Positions 1 to 6,628 of a stretch of DNA of 6,702 bases are shown here, piece by piece (the stretch's first letter is position 1; every line of letters begins with the position of its first letter). The notes under the pieces are model-generated. The model was not told the origin of the DNA. It saw nothing but the letters and a program-made list of their open reading frames with translations, and searched no databases. Source of the DNA: Butyrivibrio sp. UBA3740 (GTDB lineage Bacteria > Bacillota > Clostridia > Lachnospirales > Lachnospiraceae); the NCBI GenBank assembly GCA_002372465.1, contig DFGW01000047.1:1-6702 (forward strand). The letters run 5' to 3'. A program made the position numbers and the translations under genes.

Positions 1-1
1 T

Positions 2-1630
2 TGGGATGATGATATTGATATTGCTATGCCCAGGGCAGATTATATGCGCTTTCTTGAAATGGAGAATAAGCTTCCGGATGGACTTGGCATTCGGAGCTTT
101 TATAATACCGAGAGCTTTTCAAGCTATCACTCTGTGGTAGCTCATAAATCCGAAAAACTTCAGTGGGACGAAGAGAGAATGAAGGACAACTACGGTTGCC
201 CTTTTATCATATTCATAGATGTTTTTCCGTTGGACTATATGCCATGGGATCCAGAGAAATATAAAAAACAGAAACAGCTATATTTCTTTTCATACAAGAT
301 GGCTTATGACTGCCTTACTATAGAGCAGGATCTCTTTTCCGGGAAACTGATTAAACTCGGGGATCTGAAGGGTATAAATGATGATAGCGTTACAGCCTTT
401 TTAAAAGAGCTGCAGCAGCTTACCGAAATTTACTTAGCAATACTGGGAAAAGAGTTAGTGATAGATGCGGACAGATCTCTGAGGAATCAGTTGTATCTGG
501 CTACGGACTATGTGGGACAGATGTGCAAACCTGAAGATGCAGGCGCTGTAGATTATGCAGCAAATCTGGCGCTTAGGCCAAAGAATATGGACAGGCCACG
601 CCACCTGTCCTGGTATTCCTCTGCCGTAGAGCTTCCCTTTGAGAATGCCAAAATCATGTCCCCTGTTGGTTATCTTGATAACCTTAAGAATGAGTACGGC
701 GAAAACTTCATGATCCCCAAGCGTTTTGCATCCTCCCACGGATATCCCTTTTTTAGGGAAGAGATAACTGTTCTTGTGGGTGGCGATGCTGGAGAAATCT
801 ATAATATCAGGAACAGCGAACAGTATTTTCTTGATACTTTCCAGACATTTTGGGATGCCCACGTACTGTTGTGGAATTACACAGGAGCAGTTGATCCTGA
901 GGGAAAGTTTACTGCGGATGAGAGTCTTTATAATCCGGAGGCGGCGCTGGGAATTCTCGGAGATCTGCAGCAAAACGCGGTATCGTTTGGACAGGCACTT
1001 GAGGAGACATTTGAAGATGGAACCGGGTCTGTTGAGTGGCTGGAGAAGTACTGCGAGGCGGTTTTTGAGCTTTACAACATGATCATAGAAGAAGAGACCG
1101 ACAGGGAAAAGTTGTACCTAAAGGTGTATGAACTGGGCGTGTTGTCCCTCAGAGCACTTCATGTCATTTACATAGAGACCCACAAACAGTCTTCGGGAGC
1201 TGTGCCGCTCTATCTGAAGCAAAGAATGACCGCGGCAGATGGCAGTACAAAAAGATGCCTAGTCTACGGTATCAGCGCTACTGATGTGATAAATAACGGA
1301 AGCCTGGGGCTGGCCCATATCAGGCAGTATCTATCAGATTTGAAAGACAAAGGAGATACAATAGTATTTCTTTTTATACCCAAAGGTACCATAGAGTTTA
1401 TGGAACGTTGCGAACTGGCAATGCACGACGACTACCTTGAGCTGATAGAAGAAATAAAAGGAATGGATTTTGTGGTTTTCAACGATGATCCGACCCAAAT
1501 GGATATAGAGAGAGCGATGTGTCTTTCGTCAGATTATTACGGAGACAGATGCAGGCTGTGGGATGTGGCAAGGCTGGCAGGACTCCTGATTGAAGACCAG
1601 GTCTATCAACCTGTTGAGGTTACGACATGA
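2..1630 (+). CDS. LicD-family phosphotransferase with C-terminal glycerophosphotransferase-like module (5' truncated by window)
   Basis: LicD proteins transfer a phospho-substituent, classically phosphocholine from CDP-choline, onto cell-surface glycans. The frame is open to the window edge, and the LicD signature WDDDIDIAMPRADY is read from nt 2, upstream of the first ATG at 26. The gene therefore starts before the window, with perhaps 40-100 residues missing. Counting from the Met at nt 26, a second LicD block, FIDVFPLD, lies at 63-70, and a third, ENFMIPKRF with a following His, at 226-239. Residues 262-390 look helical and are unassigned. Residues 409-529 form a separate alpha/beta module with KRCLVYGIS near its start and IERAMCLSSDYYGD at 494-507. 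This recalls the C-terminal part of CDP-glycerol glycerophosphotransferase-like proteins of Lachnospiraceae. The stop overlaps the next start by 4 nt (ATGA). LicD assignment is firm. The true substrate and the C-terminal module are inferred. Confidence 0.88.
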   Translation, partial: WDDDIDIAMPRADYMRFLEMENKLPDGLGIRSFYNTESFSSYHSVVAHKSEKLQWDEERMKDNYGCPFIIFIDVFPLDYMPWDPEKYKKQKQLYFFSYKMAYDCLTIEQDLFSGKLIKLGDLKGINDDSVTAFLKELQQLTEIYLAILGKELVIDADRSLRNQLYLATDYVGQMCKPEDAGAVDYAANLALRPKNMDRPRHLSWYSSAVELPFENAKIMSPVGYLDNLKNEYGENFMIPKRFASSHGYPFFREEITVLVGGDAGEIYNIRNSEQYFLDTFQTFWDAHVLLWNYTGAVDPEGKFTADESLYNPEAALGILGDLQQNAVSFGQALEETFEDGTGSVEWLEKYCEAVFELYNMIIEEETDREKLYLKVYELGVLSLRALHVIYIETHKQSSGAVPLYLKQRMTAADGSTKRCLVYGISATDVINNGSLGLAHIRQYLSDLKDKGDTIVFLFIPKGTIEFMERCELAMHDDYLELIEEIKGMDFVVFNDDPTQMDIERAMCLSSDYYGDRCRLWDVARLAGLLIEDQVYQPVEVTT

Positions 1631-2964
1631 ATATTATATGTGATAGCGGTAAAATAGTTGATTATGTTCGTGCTAAGGGGAAAATTAAAGAAATTGCTTT
1701 GGCCGGTTTTTCAAGTGTTTCCTTTAACTGTGCTGCCCTATGCAGTCCCTTTGAGTTTGAACAGTTAAGGCGAAAGAATTTCAAGAAAGAACAGGACTTT
1801 TATCTGACAAAGGAGCCGGAGAGACTTAAAGAGGTAGCAGATGCTATCTTTTTTAGGAATGCCAGGAGCCTGGGACTTTCTGTTCAAATTGCTGTAGCTC
1901 CGTATGCTGCACCGGAGGTGCAGGCTGCGGATATTGATAATGAAGGATTAAAGTCTCTGGCAGTTGAAGCACTAAAGGTTGCAATAGATAACGGCTGTCA
2001 CAGTATCGTTGTTCATCCTATTACTGCAGGAATTGAGGCAGAAGACTTGTGGGCATTAAACAAGGCTTTTTACACAGATCTTGGGACACTTGCAGAAGAA
2101 TTAAAAAGTGATGTGAATATTCTTATCATCAATGAATGTAAGAATATCAACGGGCATCTGATAAGAGGCTTTCTTGCTGAGCCCGAAGAGGCATGCAGAT
2201 TTGTGGATGAGCTGAATAATACCACGATCGCCCACACAGATACATATGAACAAGAAACAGTTCCGCGATTTGGCTGCTGCTTTGACTTGGGCACAGCTAC
2301 TCTCTGCGGACAGAACGTTTATGAAGCTATTCTTCCGCTTGAGCATCGCCTTATGGCAGTCATTATTAGAGACTGCGACGGGGTTCACGACGCATCTATG
2401 CTCCCTTTCACAAGCTTTATAAAAGGTCAGCTAAGCGATTGGCTTGGTTTTATTAGAGGGCTGAGACAGCTCGATTTTGATGGGGACTTGATTCTGGATG
2501 TTGGGGACACCTATAGCTCTTTCCCAGGATTATTAAAGCCTGAAGTACTGAGAATAGCCAGGAAGATGGGGGATTATTTCGATTGGCAGATTGGCATGGA
2601 GCGCATGGTCAAGAAGTACGAAAAGCGTGTGCTATTTGGAGCAGGCAACATGTGCCGCGCCTATATGAAGGATTATGGGCGGGAATATCCACCGCTGTTT
2701 ACCTGCGATAATAACAGTGCCCGCTGGGGTGAAGAGTTCTGCGGTCTTACCATAGAAAGTCCTGAGAAGTTAAAAGAGCTGTCCCCTGACGTGGCAATCT
2801 TTCTGTGCAACATCTATTATGACGAGATAGAGGGACAGCTACGGCAGATGGGACTGAAAAATCCCATCGAGAGGTTTAACGACGAATACATGCAAACCTT
2901 CTATATGGACAGACTTAAGATGGCCAAAGACCCTGTGACTTCAGATGGAGGCAAAATGTCATGA
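1627..2964 (+). CDS. Sugar-phosphate isomerase/epimerase-like TIM barrel fused to a Rossmann-like GAGN domain
   Basis: Residues 1-320 read as a xylose-isomerase-like (AP endonuclease 2 fold) TIM barrel: IVVHP at 127-131, IINECKN at 167-173, GCCFDLGTA at 216-224, AVIIRDCDG at 244-252 and a DFDGDLILDVGDT block at 283-295. These match positions in the downstream neighbour (2961-3905), but several expected metal ligands differ: DTGH is DLGT, the HIH strand is IIR, and the last Glu is Asp. The barrel may be catalytically changed or inactive. Residues 332-425 form a second domain, starting with KRVLFGAGN (333-341) and continuing with CDNN (360-363), a Gly-rich turn, ESPEKL (377-382) and an AIFLCNIYYDEI strand (390-401). 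This resembles the nucleotide-binding half domains seen in sugar-modification proteins, such as the C-terminal domain of C-methyltransferases. The start overlaps the LicD gene by ATGA, with GAGG at 1616-1619. The exact reaction is unknown. Confidence 0.82.
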   Translation: MNIICDSGKIVDYVRAKGKIKEIALAGFSSVSFNCAALCSPFEFEQLRRKNFKKEQDFYLTKEPERLKEVADAIFFRNARSLGLSVQIAVAPYAAPEVQAADIDNEGLKSLAVEALKVAIDNGCHSIVVHPITAGIEAEDLWALNKAFYTDLGTLAEELKSDVNILIINECKNINGHLIRGFLAEPEEACRFVDELNNTTIAHTDTYEQETVPRFGCCFDLGTATLCGQNVYEAILPLEHRLMAVIIRDCDGVHDASMLPFTSFIKGQLSDWLGFIRGLRQLDFDGDLILDVGDTYSSFPGLLKPEVLRIARKMGDYFDWQIGMERMVKKYEKRVLFGAGNMCRAYMKDYGREYPPLFTCDNNSARWGEEFCGLTIESPEKLKELSPDVAIFLCNIYYDEIEGQLRQMGLKNPIERFNDEYMQTFYMDRLKMAKDPVTSDGGKMS

Positions 2965-3905
2965 GCATACAAATCGGCGTTCAGAGTAGAAACGTAGTAT
3001 ATGACAGTAATCCGGCTGATGGCTTTAAAGTGCTGAAGGCTGCGGGTTTTGACTGCTGCGATTTCTCACTTAACAGTTATCTTAAAAACACCGATTTATA
3101 TCAGGAGAAGTTGAACCTGTTTTTTGATAAGTCCGTTTCACAGCTTCAGGATTTTTTTTCTCCTCACAAGGAGGGCGCTGCAGCTGCTGGCATCAGGATC
3201 AATCAGATGCATATGCCTTATCCTACATTTGTTCCAGGTGCTAAGCCCGAAATCAACGAGTACCTGTGGAATGAGGTGGGACCCAAGAGCCTGGAGATCT
3301 GCCGCTTTCTGGAGTGCCCTAATATAGTGATCCACGGCTTTAAGCTTGCTAGATACTACGGGAGCGAAGCGGCTGAATGGGAAAAGACATGTGAATGGTT
3401 GGAAACGCTGGCTCCAACAGCAGCAGAGTATGGCATAACTATCTGTATAGAAAATCTCTATAATAGCATGGGTAGTCATCTGGTGGAAGGCCCCGGATGC
3501 AATGCCTACAAGGCAGCGGACCGTATCGATGCCATGAATGAGAAGTATGGTGCCAAGGTACTGGGCTTTTGTTACGACACTGGCCACGGCAATCTTGTAG
3601 GGCTTGATTCTTATAAATTCATAAAAACCCTTGGAAAGCGCCTTAGTGTGTTACACATCCATGAAAATGACGGCATCGCGGATCTTCATCAGATACCTTA
3701 TACATTTACAAGAAACCGTGAAAATTCCAGCGTTATGGACTGGTCGGGATTTTTAAGAGGTCTTAAGGAAATCGGATTTGATGGCGTTCTGAGTTTTGAA
3801 ACGGCTCCGGTATTGGACAGCTTCCCAAATGAACTTAATAAAGATGCACTTATGTTGATAGCAAAGATAGGCAAATATTTTGCCGGAAAAATAGAGAAAG
3901 TGTGA
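2961..3905 (+). CDS. Sugar-phosphate isomerase/epimerase (xylose isomerase-like TIM barrel)
   Basis: This is a single-domain 314-residue protein, the usual length for the xylose-isomerase-like epimerase family. The family interconverts sugars, keto-sugars or inositol derivatives using a divalent metal. The expected motifs are intact: QMHMPY with His84, VIHG with His125, ICIENLYN with Glu164, CYDTGHGN with Asp206 and His209, LHIHENDG with His232 and His234, and LSFETAP with Glu280. The probable metal ligands are Glu164, Asp206, His234 and Glu280, by family analogy. There is no signal peptide or membrane segment, so it should be cytoplasmic. The ATG overlaps the stop of the preceding gene (ATGA), and GGAGG at 2947-2951 sits 9 nt upstream, supporting this start. 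It shares the SFP and GKYF/GDYF tail pattern with its upstream neighbour, which suggests ancient tandem duplication. The substrate cannot be read from sequence; an IolE/IolI-like, tagatose epimerase-like or hydroxypyruvate isomerase-like activity is possible. Confidence 0.88.
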   Translation: MSIQIGVQSRNVVYDSNPADGFKVLKAAGFDCCDFSLNSYLKNTDLYQEKLNLFFDKSVSQLQDFFSPHKEGAAAAGIRINQMHMPYPTFVPGAKPEINEYLWNEVGPKSLEICRFLECPNIVIHGFKLARYYGSEAAEWEKTCEWLETLAPTAAEYGITICIENLYNSMGSHLVEGPGCNAYKAADRIDAMNEKYGAKVLGFCYDTGHGNLVGLDSYKFIKTLGKRLSVLHIHENDGIADLHQIPYTFTRNRENSSVMDWSGFLRGLKEIGFDGVLSFETAPVLDSFPNELNKDALMLIAKIGKYFAGKIEKV

Positions 3906-3911
3906 GGCGAT

Positions 3912-4952
3912 ATGATCAAACTTGGAATAATTGGAACAGGAAAAATCGCCAAAAGAGCAGTTGAAGAGCTGGCTTTTGTGCCAGGGGTTCAAATCAGCTC
4001 TGTGTACAATCCCAACATTACTCACGGGCATGAGTTTGCAGCTTGGGCAGCTACCAAAATGGAAAAAAAGATCCTGACACAGGAAGATAGTTCTGACGTT
4101 TATCCAAGTCAGGAAGTCCGTGCTACTCTTAGCCTTGACGAACTTGCAACTAGGTGTAGTGTAGTGTATATCGCTACACCGCATGGAACTCATTTTGAGT
4201 ATGTCAAGCGCATGCTAGAGATTGGTAGACATGTCATTTGCGAAAAACCCATGTGCTTTAGCCTCGACCAGGCTAATGAGCTGTACTCACTTGCCAAAAT
4301 GAATGACCTTGTTCTGATGGAAGCAATCAAGACAGCATACTGTCCGGGCTTTCAAAAGATTCAAGAGGTGGTCAGAAGTGGAGTGATTGGAGAAATAAAG
4401 GATGTAGAAGCTACGTTTACAAGGCTTACTCCACTTGGATGCCGTGAGTTTGATGACAGGAAATATGGTGGAGCTTTCACAGAGTTTGGAACCTATACTA
4501 TGCTTCCTATTTTCAGATTCCTCGGGACAGACTATAAGGATGTCACTTTTAGGAGTATTCCAGCGGCGACGGAAGTAGATGGATATACCAAGACAGAGTT
4601 TTTCTATGGAACAAAGGCCTTTGCCTCATCTCGAACCGGCCTTACAGTCAAGAAGGAGGGGCAGCTTGTTATTTCAGGCACATTAGGATACATACTTGTT
4701 CCTTCACCCTGGTGGTGTACGAAATACTTTGAAGTCAGGTATGAAGACCCTACTAAGATTGATAAGTATCTCTGTGAATTCGAAGGAGACGGACTTAGAT
4801 ATGAGTTTAAAGAAATGGTGCAGAGAGTCAATGAAGTTAGTGATTCTGAAAAATGGCCGATTTCTGACTTACGCAGACAGTACTTTATCAAAGAAGAGGA
4901 GGAAATTAAGATTAGAGCGCAAACCTTCCAGAAATTCAGAAACTTCATCTGA
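3912..4952 (+). CDS. Gfo/Idh/MocA-family NAD(P)-dependent oxidoreductase
   Basis: These enzymes oxidise or reduce sugars, inositols or dihydrodiols with NAD(P). The N-terminal Rossmann fold opens with KLGIIGTGKIAKR (3-15), the GxGxxA dinucleotide motif. VVYIATPHGTH (84-94) and the hallmark EKP (111-113, catalytic-type Lys112) follow. The C-terminal substrate domain has GGAFTEFGTYTM (186-197), where the position that is His in many members is Tyr195, as in the dihydrodiol-dehydrogenase-like branch. The second strand ends VYNPN rather than with an acidic residue, so NADP use is possible. Residues 35-75, between the second strand and the next conserved block, are longer than usual. The length of 346 residues is normal. 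The start lies 6 nt after the upstream stop with GAGG at 3904-3907, so it is translated from the same message. Together with the two TIM-barrel proteins it suggests oxidation-isomerisation-reduction chemistry on a sugar or cyclitol. The substrate is unknown. Confidence 0.92.
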   Translation: MIKLGIIGTGKIAKRAVEELAFVPGVQISSVYNPNITHGHEFAAWAATKMEKKILTQEDSSDVYPSQEVRATLSLDELATRCSVVYIATPHGTHFEYVKRMLEIGRHVICEKPMCFSLDQANELYSLAKMNDLVLMEAIKTAYCPGFQKIQEVVRSGVIGEIKDVEATFTRLTPLGCREFDDRKYGGAFTEFGTYTMLPIFRFLGTDYKDVTFRSIPAATEVDGYTKTEFFYGTKAFASSRTGLTVKKEGQLVISGTLGYILVPSPWWCTKYFEVRYEDPTKIDKYLCEFEGDGLRYEFKEMVQRVNEVSDSEKWPISDLRRQYFIKEEEEIKIRAQTFQKFRNFI

Positions 4953-4976
4953 ATAAATAGCAAATTGTATAAAACT

Positions 4977-5003
4977 TAATATTTGTATAGAAGACGACGA
5001 AAT
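4977..5003 (+). promoter_or_regulatory. Candidate sigma-28 (FliA/SigD) promoter for flagellin
   Basis: TAAT at 4977-4980 and GACGAAAT at 4996-5003 are separated by exactly 15 nt. They match the flagellar sigma-28 pattern TAAA-N15-GCCGATAT at 3 of 4 and 6 of 8 positions. Transcription would start near 5010, leaving a leader of roughly 35 nt. Flagellin genes are commonly driven by this sigma factor. A competing sigma-70-like reading is TTGTAT (4965-4970) with TATAGA (4986-4991), but its spacing of 15 nt is short. Confidence 0.42.
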
Positions 5004-5034
5004 AAAATATTGGAAGTTTGTTATCGCTTACACT

Positions 5035-5040
5035 AAGAGG
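5035..5040 (+). promoter_or_regulatory. Ribosome binding site of flagellin
   Basis: AAGAGG lies 5 nt before the ATG at 5046. It fixes the start, which also gives the canonical flagellin N-terminus MIIQHNMTAM. Confidence 0.7.
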
Positions 5041-5045
5041 TAGCT

Positions 5046-6389
5046 ATGATAATACAGCATAACATGACAGCTATGTTTGTTCAGCGTCAAACGGGAATAA
5101 CAGAAAATGTAAAAAGGAAATCTTCTGAGAAATTGTCGTCGGGATATCGTATAAATCGCGCTGCAGATGATGCGGCGGGGCTTGCGATATCTGAAAAGAT
5201 GAGAAGGCAGGTTCGAGGACTCACACAGGCATCTTTAAATGCACAGGATGGAATATCTATGGTTCAAACTGCCGAAGGAGCTTTAAATGAGGTACACGAA
5301 GAACTTCAGAGAATGAATGAGCTCTGCGTGAAAGCGTCAAATGATACTCTTGAATATGATGATCGAGCATATATTCAGGAGGAGATAAGCCATATTAAAA
5401 AAGAAATCGATCGGGTTGGTGCCAATACTAAATTTAACGAGATAAAGCTCTTTGACGGGTTGCTTCAGACACAGACCACAGCAGTAGTCGGAACAGCTAC
5501 TATTAATGGAGCAACAGGCACCGTAACACAGGCAACAGACAGTACAGATGCGGTTTATCATATCAACCGTATACAAAATGGTGATATAGCTTATATACCC
5601 GCCCATGGTTTTCTCCAAGATATGTATTATCAAGTTGCGACACAAGCTGAGATTGATGCCTATGAACAGTCCTGGCATGACTATGATGTAGCAAGAAATG
5701 TCTACGAAATAGCCCTGGAAGAATATACAGATAAAAAGAGAATCTATGATCTTGACCCTACTGCAGAGGGAGCGGTAGAGCCGGTTAGACCAACTGAGCC
5801 AACAGCTCCTGAGCTTAAAGATGGGTCCGAAGCTGGCAAAGCGAAACTTGCACTGATTGACGATGTGATTGATGAATTTGTATCCAGTATTAGTGCCAGC
5901 AATTTGTCAGCAAATTCAGCGCTGGCAGATGGTGTTTCTTCTTATTATGAGCTACGAAATGTTGGGGATATCAGATTACATTTTCAAGGACCGATTCACT
6001 TTACACTTCAAGTCGGTGCAGATACAGGGGATGATTATTCTTTTGATGTTCATTCTGTCAATTCATCCTCACTTGGAGTGTATGACGTGAATGTAAGAGG
6101 AAATAATGGAGAAAATGCGAGAAAGTCAATTGATCTTGCCAAAACGGCTATAGATAGAAATTCAAAGAAAAGGGCAGAACTTGGTGCTATTCAAAACAAG
6201 CTTGAGCATATGGTGCGCAACCTTGATAATGTGGTAGAGAACACCACTGCTTCCGAATCTAAATTAAGAGATACTGAGATGGCTTCTGAAATACAGAAAT
6301 TTGCCAATCAGAAGATTATAGAGCAGGCCAATCAAACCATTCTTGCACAAGCCAACCAAAGCAAAAACGGAGTATTGACGCTCTTATAA
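5046..6389 (+). CDS. fliC: Flagellin (flagellar filament subunit)
   Basis: This is the filament protein, exported by the flagellar type III apparatus and polymerised outside the cell. The N-terminal D0/D1 region (1-140) shows IQHNMTAM, SSGYRINRAADDAAGLAISE (31-50), an NAQDGISMVQTAEGAL helix (65-80), ELQRMNELCV (86-95) and a FNEIKLFDG turn (130-138). The C-terminal D1/D0 region (about 360-447) shows RAELGAIQNKLEHMV (376-390), NLDNVVENTTASES (392-405), LRDTEMA and the terminal ILAQANQSKNGVLTLL. The conserved LQVGAD block is at 321-326. The middle (about 141-315) is variable, with a charged aromatic helical stretch at 202-236, a proline-rich linker at 245-258 and a Ser-rich stretch at 280-299 that could carry O-linked glycans. 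The length of 447 residues is moderate for the family. There is one cysteine (Cys94), unusual for a flagellin. The gene follows the putative modification genes after 93 nt and probably has its own promoter. Confidence 0.97.
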   Translation: MIIQHNMTAMFVQRQTGITENVKRKSSEKLSSGYRINRAADDAAGLAISEKMRRQVRGLTQASLNAQDGISMVQTAEGALNEVHEELQRMNELCVKASNDTLEYDDRAYIQEEISHIKKEIDRVGANTKFNEIKLFDGLLQTQTTAVVGTATINGATGTVTQATDSTDAVYHINRIQNGDIAYIPAHGFLQDMYYQVATQAEIDAYEQSWHDYDVARNVYEIALEEYTDKKRIYDLDPTAEGAVEPVRPTEPTAPELKDGSEAGKAKLALIDDVIDEFVSSISASNLSANSALADGVSSYYELRNVGDIRLHFQGPIHFTLQVGADTGDDYSFDVHSVNSSSLGVYDVNVRGNNGENARKSIDLAKTAIDRNSKKRAELGAIQNKLEHMVRNLDNVVENTTASESKLRDTEMASEIQKFANQKIIEQANQTILAQANQSKNGVLTLL

Positions 6390-6485
6390 TAATTATTCAT
6401 GATATCACAAGAAGGTAACCCTCGCACGAATGTACAGAAATCTGAATCTGCTATTGTGTTTTTTATATAGCGGAAACTATTATAT

Positions 6486-6505
6486 AGAGTCTTAATGGAC
6501 TTTTT
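6486..6505 (+). terminator. Weak candidate intrinsic terminator of flagellin
   Basis: AGAGTC (6486-6491) can pair with GACTTT (6498-6503) over a 6-nt loop, with one G-T wobble. The 3' arm runs into a short T tract (6501-6505). The stem is short and AT-rich, so it would be a weak terminator. Just upstream, CTGCTAT (6448-6454) can pair with ATAGCGG (6467-6473), but its T run lies inside the loop. No better terminator was found after the flagellin stop. Confidence 0.3.
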
Positions 6506-6585
6506 AATCGAAAGAAATTCCAAAACGCATTATACTATATATTGAACATATATTTACAATATAAAAAACATATTGCAGAAAAGAA

Positions 6586-6595
6586 GATAGCTATC
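6586..6595. repeat. 10-bp perfect palindrome GATAGCTATC
   Basis: The two GATAG/CTATC half sites abut with no spacer. It lies 88 nt before the next start codon, so an operator-like role is conceivable, but a 10-bp palindrome in AT-rich DNA may be chance. Confidence 0.35.
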
Positions 6596-6628
6596 ATGCG
6601 AAAGTTCATTTCATCAAGTCTTGCCCAT

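Noticed and set aside
455..973. Antisense open frame of about 172 codons inside the LicD gene
   Set aside because: It is entirely opposite a well-supported coding region, has no family motif, and has a composition typical of the reverse strand of a real gene.
26..1630. LicD gene starting at the ATG at nt 26
   Set aside because: The catalytic WDDDID motif is encoded upstream of this ATG in the same open frame, and no ribosome binding site precedes it. The true start is outside the window.
3138..4193. Antisense open frames opposite the isomerase and oxidoreductase genes
   Set aside because: They lie opposite conserved-motif genes, show Cys/Ser/His-rich low-meaning translations and have no ribosome binding site worth noting.
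4953..5045. Terminator between the oxidoreductase and flagellin
   Set aside because: Only a 5-bp CAAAT/ATTTG pairing (4961-4985) was found, without a GC stem or a T tract.
6332..6523. Small minus-strand gene over the flagellin 3' end
   Set aside because: It overlaps the conserved flagellin C-terminus, lacks recognisable motifs and has no good ribosome binding site.
6562..6590. Second sigma-28-like promoter (TAAA with GAAGATAG) before the last gene
   Set aside because: The spacing is 17 nt, not 15, and the -10 match is only 5 of 8 in AT-rich DNA, so it is too weak to list.
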